Assembly: GCA_020736575.1 (NCBI GenBank)
Contig: JAGPYM010000005.1
Span: 1,798,001-1,862,000 of the forward strand
Direction: 5' to 3'
Length of the DNA: 64,000 nt
From: Thelonectria olida
Lineage: Eukaryota > Ascomycota > Sordariomycetes > Hypocreales > Nectriaceae
The position numbers and the translations under genes were made by a program. This document shows positions 55,161 through 64,000 of the stretch, in pieces (position 1 is the stretch's first letter; every line of letters begins with the position of its first letter). The notes beneath the pieces are model-generated. The model was not told the DNA's origin. It did no database searches and worked only from the letters and a program-made list of their open reading frames with translations.

Positions 55161-57557
55161 TCAACGAGCTGCCACTGCACTCGCCTTTTCTTCAGTTCCG
55201 GCACCCTCCTCCCCTTCCTCGTCGTCTAAGGGGGTATACTCGTCCTCCGATGCCACAGGTGAGTCATACTCTACCACATCTTCCTCCTGAGCATCCTTCA
55301 GCTCATTTTCCCTGATGGCCTCGCTTGCCGCCAATCGGGAAGCCGCTTCCTGGCGGAACATCTTTCGCTTAGACTCCAGATCCGTGTCTGTAAAGTCCAA
55401 ACGCTCCAACGCGTCGACGAGCCGTTGCTCAACCAACTTACGTATGTAAAACGCTAACGATTGGTCTCGGAAAATACCCGAGTAGCGGTATGAAAGCCAG
55501 ACGTACATGTTGATCGAGTTGTGCAGCGATTCCAATTTCCACAGATAGTCGTGCGGCGAGCCCTCATACTCCCTTTGGTTAATGTCCAGGAACTCAAGTG
55601 GCATTTCCTTAATGTCCAGTAAGTCACCATTTTGATTGCGGGAGATCATGCGTGCCAAAGCACGAAACACTGCGGTGGCCCCATCAGCGCGAACATTAAT
55701 GGGGATGGAGGACAGCGTCAGCCTGTCTTGAATAGACAAGGGAATGTCCTGGATTTTGTCGACAAGCTCCAGCACGTCCGCCTGAAGGGTAAAAGTGTAC
55801 AGACTTCCCACGGAAGCCAGTTCTCGAATTCGCATCAAAATAAATGACAGCGGTGTGTCGGGAGGGAAGTAGGATGCGAACCGCTCAACGGCATATGCGG
55901 GGGCAGAAACATATGCCGTCTTCAAATCTTCGTTGGGCGTGGTAAAGGCTCGATGAATGGGCCTCAAATCATCCTTGTCCATAGAAGTCACGTATCCGAC
56001 CTTCTTTCCTTCCGCCTCAGTCCTCGTTGTCGACTCTGAAGCGTTCTGGGCCGATCGGTATCGTCCAGCTCGGCCACCAATCTGCTTCAGTTCAGGAAAC
56101 GTGAGCATTCGCTGCTGGTGCCCGTCAAATTTCCAGACAGATTCCATCACAACTCGTCGAATCTCCAGGTTCAGTCCCATACCAATTGCATCGCTGGCGA
56201 CGATGAAGTCGTAGTCGTTGTCCGGGTCGTTGAATAGCGCAGCCTGTTGGACACGAACTTCTGGCGGCAAATTACCGTAGACAATAGCGCAGCGCCGACC
56301 GGTGGCTACTTCGATTCCACGCTTCATAGTGTGGAGGTTGACTCGGCTGAAGGCGACAACGGCATCACCCTTCTGCAAATTGTTGTAGTCATTACCGATC
56401 GGTTCATCCATGGTCTCAAGGGGACTCAGTCGTTCATATTTATGAACAATACACTCCTCTCCGACACTTGCGCAAATAGCCTGGATAAGATTCACTGTGC
56501 GCTCTTCACCACAGACGTGAACTTCTTTGGCCTGGACTCCAAGCAGAGCGTTAGTCCAAGCGGGTCCACGGTCATGGTCACCAAGCAGCTGAATCTCATC
56601 AATGACGGCGACATCAAACTTCGTGTTAAAGGGCGTCATTTCTACCGTGCAACTTTGAAAATATTGGTCTGTATCTTCTGGGATGCGGATCTCTTCTCCC
56701 GTCAGCAGGGCGCAAGGAATACCCCTTGCCGTGAAGCGTTGGTAGACTTCAGTGGCCAGTAATCGAAGAGGCCCGGCATATATTCCGGACTTTGAGTTCT
56801 CCAATGCCTTGAGAGCGCGATACGTCTTTCCAGAATTGGTAGGTCCTACGTGGACATGAATGGTACGCTGCATGGCTCGCGTCGCAGGAAACCATTCCTG
56901 AGGAAACCGAAAGTCGAGAAGCCGTTTGTGACTATCTTCGAGGCCTTTGGAGAATCGTTGTCGAATCAAGAAGGATTGAAACGAGTACTGAAGCTCGCTA
57001 GTAAGACCCTTCAGATCCTTGAGAATGAAGGCATCTCGAAGATTCCAGAACAGAGGATTCTTATCTCTTCTGGTGATGCCCTGTTCGGCCATCAAGAAGG
57101 CCTGGTCCAGAACATCCATGAAGAGGGAAGCCTGTCGGTTGATCTCATCCTCGCCGACACCTGCCGCAGAAATGGTGTCAGAGTCGAGACGCCTAATGAC
57201 ATCCTGGAGTCGCATCAAGACAGTAGACCGAAAAGTAGCATGACGGCCCGAGTACTTCTTGGCGTCTAAACGGAGACGGGATCTGGGATCATGGCCTTGC
57301 CTGACCTAAAACATCTAAGTAAATTCATGTGTCAAGTACTTGTCGGCTTGTGAAGGAATACTTACTGATCTAGCGCGACTCGGGCTTCGAATCTTTTTTT
57401 CTTTCGAGGGATTTTCCTTTGGGGATGTTTGCGTAGGGGGTATGTGGTTGCCTTCGTTGGCAAGCCGTTTGTATAGCCATGGTGTTGTTGAGAGAGCTCG
57501 ATAAGATGCTGGGTGAATGACAGCACGGGCAACCCCCGATCGAAGGAGAAATCTCAT
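55161..57557 (-). CDS. SUV3: Mitochondrial ATP-dependent RNA helicase Suv3
   Basis: Two exons (57557-57366 and 57305-55161, intron 60 nt, phase 0), 778 residues. Exon 1 is a mitochondrial presequence, basic and without acidic residues (MRFLLRSGVARAVIHPASYR). The helicase motifs are GPTNSGKTYRAL (Walker A), VIDEIQLLGD (motif II, DEIQ), ASDAIGMGLN and QIGGRAGRYR. The C-terminal part contains the Suv3-specific region (LSSIPINVRADG) and ends in an acidic tail. Suv3 unwinds RNA in mitochondria and, in yeast, is part of the mitochondrial degradosome with an RNase. The gene is divergent from the R-SNARE gene 424 bp away. Confidence 0.95.
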
Positions 57558-57981
57558 GGCCAAAGCCCTTGAACCTCGAGTGACATGCTCTATGGTAGAT
57601 ACACACGGACTTCCCGGTTTTGGTTGGGCTCAATTGAAGTCGAATTATGAATCCTCAAAACGTTGTCATGACTTCTCGCAGGCGACTCTGAAATTTCCAC
57701 CCAGTCGGATCATCAATTAACCGAACTCCAGAACGCGTTCCTTCAAAGACCCGAGCTGAGGTGGGGCGACAAGCTGATGACGCCGAGACGCTCGTCATTG
57801 TACATGGACGGGAGCTACCTAAACGCTGCGACGACAACTTTGAAACACCTTCACTGCTAAACTATCTCCCTTTGACTTTGGCGCTACATCTCTCGTCTCT
57901 CCAACAAAAACCTGTCAAGATCCTGAAGCCATCGCGACTCTTTGCACCTTTGGACAGTCCAGCCCACCTCCATCCGCAACC
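57558..57981. promoter_or_regulatory. Divergent promoter of SUV3 and the R-SNARE gene
   Basis: Only 424 bp separate two start codons that point apart, so both promoters and leaders share this stretch. I see no distinct element. Confidence 0.6.
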
Positions 57982-58781
57982 ATGGCGTCGTCATCGACTC
58001 CCTCGACTCCCCTTCTTTAGTGAGTAGTTATCCAGGTGCCTGATCACCATCAAACAATCCACGATCCCAATACAGCGATTGGGGATGAGGCTTGCTAACC
58101 ATGCGCGACACCAGTTCATGCATCGCCCACAACACAACCATCCTCGCCGAATGCACCACCTCTGCCTCTTCGCAGACCTCATCGTTGGCCTCTTTGATCC
58201 TTCCTAAGATTGAGCACCACTCGCCACAGAAGCTCACCTACACTCACGGCCAACACCAAATTCACTATGTCGCCGAATCGCCCTCGGAGCACCCCGACTC
58301 TCCCTCCGCCGGAGGTTTGACTTTCCTCGTCATCGCTGACTCGTCTCTCGGTCGTCGAGTGCCCTTTGGTTTCCTATTCGAGATCCGCAAGCGCTTTTTC
58401 TCCCAGTTCCCCGAAAGCTCCGAGTTCACAGACATGCCCAACTACGGCGCGGCATCCTTCAACTCTGAACTCAAGGGCCTCATGGTCGAATACGGCACGA
58501 CGGCCGGTGGTCGAGACGACGCCATTGGCAACGCCAAGCGAGAGATTGACGACGTGAGAGGGATCATGACCAAGAACATTGAGAGCTTGCTGGAACGAGG
58601 CGAGCGCCTGGATCTCCTTGTTGACAAGACGGATCGACTGGGCGGCAGCGCGCGAGAGTTCCGGGTGCGCAGCCGGGGGCTCAAACGCAAGATGTGGTGG
58701 AAGAATGTCAAGCTGATGGGACTTCTGGGATTGGTACTGTTCCTGATCATCATGGCCATTGTGATCGCAGTCAAGAACTGA
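57982..58781 (+). CDS. Longin-type R-SNARE (VAMP7/Nyv1-like synaptobrevin)
   Basis: Two exons (57982-58019 and 58115-58781), 234 residues. The 95-nt intron has a perfect GCTAAC branch point. Its removal makes LLYSCIAHNTTILAE, the start of the longin domain (residues about 11-125). The SNARE motif follows (DDVRGIMTKNIESLLERGERL, with the Arg of the zero layer in LLERGERL). A basic stretch (GLKRKMWWKN) and one C-terminal membrane anchor (MGLLGLVLFLIIMAIVIAV) complete it. Longin R-SNAREs drive fusion with the vacuole or late endosomes, so this is probably the fungal vacuolar R-SNARE. All family features are intact. Confidence 0.95.
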
Positions 58782-60774
58782 ACGCGTTGAGTATGTAAAA
58801 GCGTGGCATAAGCGATGTGCTGAACCTTCAAGGCCACTATCGCGGGTCACTCCTTTGACGGTTTTTTTTTATTACTTTTTGTATACCTACGATGGGATTT
58901 TTCTGGCGTGGAACTTGCGAGACCGAAAGCAAACAGTGTGTATGAAGGCAATCAAGGTGCTTCTTTTCAATTTACCAATACCCAAGAAACAAATATCATA
59001 TCCGAGCCTGCCGTATCTGTGATGAACCGCTCATTAAAACAATCGTGATCATTATCCCCTCACTGACATCTCTGCCATGATAGGTCCCCATTTAGCCTAT
59101 TCTCAAAATCCATCTCCCCTTTTCGCTGATGTGACCCCGAGCATACCGTGAATGTTGGGGGCCAAGCGTGGACGTGAACCAGCCAGTCCACCAAGGTTGT
59201 GACATTGGTCTTCTCGGGTCGTGTGAGGTAAGCTCGTCAGTGGGTTGCGCCGTCTGCTTCCATGTTCATGGTCCCGTCTTGTCCAACCCTATAATTAACC
59301 ACCAGCCGAGCATATCGCATTGACGTTTGAGTGCTACTTGATGTCTTCGCCGACTAGTTTTTGGTGTTGATGTAATCGGACACAAGTCCGAGATGGATCA
59401 TTCGGGCGACCATCGTTATAGCTTGGTCCCTCTCCTCTGGGCATCTTGATAGACATAGCCCTGAGTGACAGGACCGTCGGATGCACCCAGTCCAACGGCG
59501 GCGGGCGCTCTTCGAAGTTTATCAGTAAAGAAAGCCGGGTGCCATGTCGAAGCGTTGTGCTGAATGTGTTGTGTCCATGCAGCGGGAACGATTTGGGTCG
59601 CAGGGACGTTGTCCACGCCTGGGGCAGGACAGTTTACACCCATTGTGAGAGGGAGGCAAGATCAAAGAGTAAGATAAAACAAGGTAAGATGAAGTCACAT
59701 TCTCTAAACTGAGCTGCACAACAAAGCAGAGGCAACAAGTAAAAAAAAACCTGGGGTATTGCGTCTTAATGTTTAGTTTTCCGTCTTCCACGTGCCTCGG
59801 TCTCGTCGGGGCCAGAGTCCGACGATGTGCGGGATGACGGCAGCTTCCCCGCATGACTAATCCAGCTCAATCTCTGGGATCTGCTGGGGCTGTTTCTGAA
59901 TTCGGAATTGCAAGCGGAAGCAATGGTCGGAAAAGGAGCAGAACGGGCAACGGACCGCGCGCGAAGAATAAACGGGGGTCGGTTATTGGGGCAGATAAGG
60001 AATAAAAAGCGAATTTGGGCGGCTGTTGTGGAAAACAAATGCCGGTAATAAATGGGCTAATGGGTCAGAACCTTCTATTTTTCCCATCAACTGGGTCCCG
60101 ACTTTATGATACATGCCGTCTCGCCTTGGACATGGACACACCTGAACGCTGTCGCTCTGTGGCCCCCTGTAAGGACTCAGCCCTGCCAGGCTCAAGAGAG
60201 AAGTACGAGTATACTGATCGAGAAAGAAGGACTGGCCCCCAAATCCTTCGTATGTTAGATATTTCACCCGAAGATCTCGAAGTCCTATTCTCCATCTTCA
60301 TAATCCCTGTCGATTCACTGAACCCAATCACACGTGCACTGAGAAACAGCTCAGCCACCCAGAAACCTGGTTTTCATTTCTCTTCAAAAATAGACATGAG
60401 TAATGTATTATTATGCCGCCGAAGGATCCATGGTGCAGCGATTGTACACACACGAGCGCCCCCAAAACCGCCTGCTTTGTGCACAGGCGCTTCCCACTAC
60501 CAAGGAAGGATGAATCCATTCCCCAGACTAACAAACCTTCCTTAATTATTGCTCCGCGGACCGACCTCCTTGCCTCCTTCCCACTCATAGGTCCAGCAGA
60601 TCAACGACTTCCAAGTCACGTGCTTTGCAAGGCCTCATCTTGAAATGCGACGTGCTGCGTAGATTCTCAGGCATCTCACCAGGTCGCCAATACCCTCATC
60701 GTGTCGCAACTGAGAGCCGTTCCGATCAGTCCCTCTTCGCCCCGTAATCATTGCTGGAGCTTCCGTCAGGCGCC
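58782..60774. other. Mostly gene-free region around a small ORF
   Basis: Apart from the small minus-strand ORF at 59416-59643, I see no coding signal. The right end should hold the promoter of the second zinc-cluster regulator. Confidence 0.45.
59416..59643 (-). CDS. Small conserved-looking ORF, 75 residues, unknown function
   Basis: It starts at ATG 59643 and has a composition unlike random frames (VPATQIVPAAWTQHIQHNA, TWHPAFFTDKLRRAP, QGYVYQDAQRRG). There is no signal peptide or membrane helix. A second very short frame right after it (59413-59354, MVARMIHLGLVSDYINTKN) is in a different phase and also looks protein-like, so a larger gene with an unseen intron or a frameshift is possible. 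I do not recognise it. Confidence 0.45.
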   Translation of the reverse strand: MGVNCPAPGVDNVPATQIVPAAWTQHIQHNASTWHPAFFTDKLRRAPAAVGLGASDGPVTQGYVYQDAQRRGTKL

Positions 60775-62999
60775 ATGTCCGAGGGCTCCGTGGCGTTGCT
60801 GAAGACGTGCCAGACATGTTTCCACGCCAAGATACGATGTGAAAAGACGCAGGACACGGGCTTGTGCGACAGATGCCTGCGTCTCGGGAAGCCGTGTGTG
60901 TTTGCTCCCTCACGGCGTCGCAAGGCCAATCGTACGGTTCCTGTTCCTGCTGCTGCTGCTTCTGCTGCTTCGTTTAGTAGTGCTGGCGCGGACGCTGGCG
61001 TTTCAGCCGCTGCCTCTGCCGCTGGTGGTTCTACTACTACAACGCCTGCTGGTGCTGGGTGAGGCGCGATACATTGTACAGTAGCAGTCAACTCGAGCTG
61101 ACCGCCATAGTAGACAACTCAAGCCTGGCTCATCTTCTGCAGCCAATAGATCGCCATCGAGGACGTCTGCTCGCACTCAGGCAAGCGCTGAAGATGCTTG
61201 TTCATCCACAACCTCCTCCTCCACTCCCAATGTCCCTCAATCAGAACTTAATACTGAGCCCTCCTACTATAACCCCTTTGCCCGTGGCCTATTGACGTAT
61301 GAGAAAGGTGAGGAATATCTACATCTCTTCAAGACCAAGATGATTCCTCATTTCCCTTTCGTCCTCATCCCAGATACGATGACCGTCCAAGACTTAGCTC
61401 GAGACAAGCCGTGTCTCTGTGTCGCCGTCTTTTGTGTGTCTTGCAGCGATGACCCAGTTCTTCAAAAGTCTATCGGGAAGCTCTTCAATCAGATGGTTTC
61501 AATGCGACTGCTAGCGAAGAAGGGATGGTTCACAACCATTGACCTCTTGCAGAGTCTCCTCGTCGGATTAGCTTGGTATGGCTGGACCAGTTCTCAATTG
61601 TCAAATTTCTCAGTCAATAGCTAATAAATAGAAACAGGGCCCATTTCCAACCGCGACCGCTGAAATACTCACAGCAATTGGCACTAGCAACCAGTATCGT
61701 TGCAGACCTTAGACTCGACAGACCGCGGATAGCAGGGTTATGGAGTCTCAACGAGGATCTCGTCAAGACTGACGGTCCCAAACTTACACCCGACGAGATG
61801 CGAGCATTAGCGGGGGCTTATTACCTATCTTCTAGGTATGTTGAATCTTGCCTATCCAACGTACTTCCCAGTCTGACTTTCACTGTAGCACATCAGTACT
61901 CATGCAAAAGGCACGCTTTTTCCGATACTCGCCTTACATCCTCGACTGCTGCCGAAAACTCACTATTTACGGCGGAGCGACCACCGACAAATATCTATCG
62001 TACATCATCTACCTACAGAAGCTCATGGAGGAGGTTGACGATGCCGTCTCCATCTCGCAGTCGTCGGATCATCTGACTGCCGAACTTCAGAGAATAAAGG
62101 ACTTATATCTCCAGACCAAGTCGACACTACCTTTTGCCCTGAGCGAATGTCGTAAGTGTGCATCCGGCCAACCAGAATGGCGCCGTACTGACAGTCGATC
62201 CATAGCTACCGTTCAGCTACAAGTCCACGTATTAGAATTGCTCATCTGTCAACCATCACCAGACAGCGTCTCACTCGGTCCCAATGGCTTTCAAAACGTC
62301 CAAGGGGCTGCGAATCCGTCGGGCCTTCTCGACTGGTTATCCCAAAGCCTTGCAGCGGCAAAAAGTCTGATCAGCATCTTACTCATTCTCCCCCCTGGCG
62401 AAGAAGGGCTCATGCCGAATATGAGCTGGGTCTGCTTGTACAGCACAGCATCCCTAGCGGTGAGGTTAGACTTACTAGCACTCCATTTCGACATGGGACA
62501 TCTCCGTCGGATCCTCGACTTGACATACACTCTCCGGCAGATAATTATTCGCCTACAGACCTTGTCCAACTTCCAGTCGGGGCCCGAGGTTCCCAAAAAC
62601 GCCTTCTACCACCTCACTATTCGGGCTCGACAAGTTGAAAATTGGTACCTCCACCATTTGTCACAGACAGATTCTCCCGACGTGAGGAGGTTTTCTTCCG
62701 CCAGCTCATCACCTAGTAGCCTCCAAGCCACGGGCGAAACCCACACGCCATGTCCTCCCTTTCTGCCCAACACCAACCTTGTACCCAACGTACACATAAC
62801 AAGCCAACCTGAGGCCTCGTGGACGGCTGCCAAGGCCATGGAGTTCGATCCCGATATATCCATGGGCAACATGCTCTTCACGGGGCACTTTGACTTTCTT
62901 TCAGATGGATCCAGCGGGGGTTTTGGCATGCAGCCAGACCTCAGTTTTCAATCCACGCCAGAGGGTCATTTGGGCTCCAATTTTGATTCCGGTATATAG
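60775..62999 (+). CDS. Zn2Cys6 transcription factor
   Basis: Five exons (60775-61058, 61111-61575, 61638-61835, 61889-62151, 62206-62999), 667 residues. The zinc cluster lies at the very N-terminus: CQTCFHAKIRCEKTQ...CDRCLRLGKPCVF, followed by RRRKANR. An Ala/Ser/Thr-rich linker leads to the fungal transcription-factor region (YLHLFKTKMIPHFPFV, LALATSIVADLRLDRP, FFRYSPYILDCCRK). All four introns (52-62 nt) are needed to keep one frame, except the last, which is 54 nt and open in frame. Target genes cannot be inferred; neither neighbour points to a pathway. A C-terminal Ser/Pro- and Gly-rich tail may be an activation region. Confidence 0.9.
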
Positions 63000-63151
63000 A
63001 TGGAAACGGAGTTGTGGTGCAATACATACCGGATTAGATAAGAGATACACGATGAAGCGATTCATGATACCTGGGGTGATTATATTCACCTTTCTATGAC
63101 TCTATATCTATACTTGTACAGTCGTAATCATTCATGGCGTATGGCATGGGA

Positions 63152-64000
63152 CTATTTACCCTTGCCCTTCTTCTTTTTTCCCTTGGCCGCATCCTTTTGC
63201 CTTTCATTCTCCTTTCCCTTCTTAATGGTCTTCAGCAAGTTTTCGATCTCGGTGGCCTGTTCCTGGTCCTTTTCTTCCTTAGCCTTTTTGTCATCCTGTG
63301 CCTTTTCTGCCCCTCTCTTCTTAGCCTGAGCCTTTTCTACTCTCTCAATCAGGGCGTCGCTCTCCTCCCAGAGTTTTTTGGCAACCTCCTCATCCTTGAC
63401 CTCTCTGCGCGCAAAGTCCATTTCCATGCACTCCTTGATCAACTTGCCACCCTGGCCACGACCCAGTTCATTCTCCATGGCGGCGTACAGAATCGACTGC
63501 GCAGCCATCTGGGGAGACTTGAGCAAGAACCAGGGCACCGTGTATCCAACAAGATACAGCGCGAGCCCCCACAAAGAGCCCCTCGTCAGCCAGCGACGAG
63601 TGCTCGGCGTGCGCGCAAGACCAGGATCAACGAAGATGACACGCGCGTTCATCGGCGCGCCATCGGGTCGCTTGTAGGCGTCGAGGTGCTTCTGAAAGGC
63701 ATGTCCAAACACGTTCAGCGCGAGCTTGCTGCGCGCGTACGCGGTGCCGGGCGACCAGGTGGATGCGGACAGGGCCTCTGTGAGGGATGGAGAACCGATG
63801 TATGAGGAGCAGGTTGCGATGATAACACGGACGTCTCGGTCGATGGGCTGGACTCGGAGCGCAGGACTGAGAATGCCCAGGAGGTGGAAGTTTGCAAGGA
63901 AATTGACCATCCACGTTTCTTCGATGCCCTCCGCGGACTCCTTTCTCTTGCCACCAGGTGGTGTCAGGGTCGACGCGCACAGCACAACCATGTCCAGTCT
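63152..64000 (-). CDS. Short-chain dehydrogenase/reductase, partial (5' end outside window), Env9-like
   Basis: About 283 residues of the C-terminal part are present, and the frame runs open to the window edge. Visible SDR marks are NFLANFHLLGIL (the NxxN-type segment), IIATCSSYIG (catalytic Ser strand), YARSKLALNVFG (YxxxK) and VDPGLARTP (PG motif). A hydrophobic segment (LALYLVGYTVPWFLL) suggests membrane or lipid-droplet attachment. The C-terminus is a Lys-rich, coiled-coil-like tail (AKGKKKKGKGK). It resembles yeast Env9 and retinol-dehydrogenase-like fungal oxidoreductases. The Rossmann glycines lie outside the window. Confidence 0.88.
   Translation of the reverse strand, partial: RLDMVVLCASTLTPPGGKRKESAEGIEETWMVNFLANFHLLGILSPALRVQPIDRDVRVIIATCSSYIGSPSLTEALSASTWSPGTAYARSKLALNVFGHAFQKHLDAYKRPDGAPMNARVIFVDPGLARTPSTRRWLTRGSLWGLALYLVGYTVPWFLLKSPQMAAQSILYAAMENELGRGQGGKLIKECMEMDFARREVKDEEVAKKLWEESDALIERVEKAQAKKRGAEKAQDDKKAKEEKDQEQATEIENLLKTIKKGKENERQKDAAKGKKKKGKGK

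Overview
The window is nuclear DNA of a filamentous ascomycete (Pezizomycotina). Sordariomycetes, perhaps Hypocreales, looks most likely, but I cannot name a species. The signs are short GT-AG introns (often 50-70 nt) with CTRAY branch points, Zn2Cys6 regulators, a HET-domain protein, a Dicer, a GH12 endoglucanase and single-codon-phase gene models that close only when these introns are removed. All gene models below were built by hand from splice signals, and exon coordinates are given so they can be checked.

Left part (1-20 kb): a decayed NACHT/ankyrin gene at the edge, relic DNA, a PD-(D/E)XK-like protein, a secreted GH12 endoglucanase, a BTB protein, a small protein with a 4-residue repeat, and a Ser/Thr-rich membrane protein. 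These are followed by two divergently arranged relatives, a protein kinase on the minus strand and a kinase-HET fusion on the plus strand. The fusion is the most striking object in the window. Between its kinase and HET halves the gene has eight consecutive introns that isolate seven exons of exactly three nucleotides each.

Middle part (20-43 kb): an amino-acid transporter, a Zn2Cys6 regulator, an intracellular GH3 beta-glucosidase and a divergently transcribed sugar-porter MFS protein. These look like a sugar (beta-glucoside) uptake and hydrolysis unit. The shared GH3/MFS promoter carries three copies of an 11-bp motif. They are followed by an Arf-type GTPase with a long C-terminal extension, a ubiquitin C-terminal hydrolase, a 3.9-kb gene-free stretch and a large Ser-rich protein of unknown function.

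Right part (43-64 kb): a tRNA-Thr(CGT) with a broken partial copy, a Dicer-like protein, a pair of open frames separated only by an in-frame TAG, a STYX/dual-specificity phosphatase-like protein, the mitochondrial helicase Suv3 divergent from a longin R-SNARE, a small ORF, a second Zn2Cys6 regulator and a short-chain dehydrogenase cut by the window edge. This part looks like ordinary conserved core genome. The 1-3.5 kb and 12-20 kb parts look accessory.
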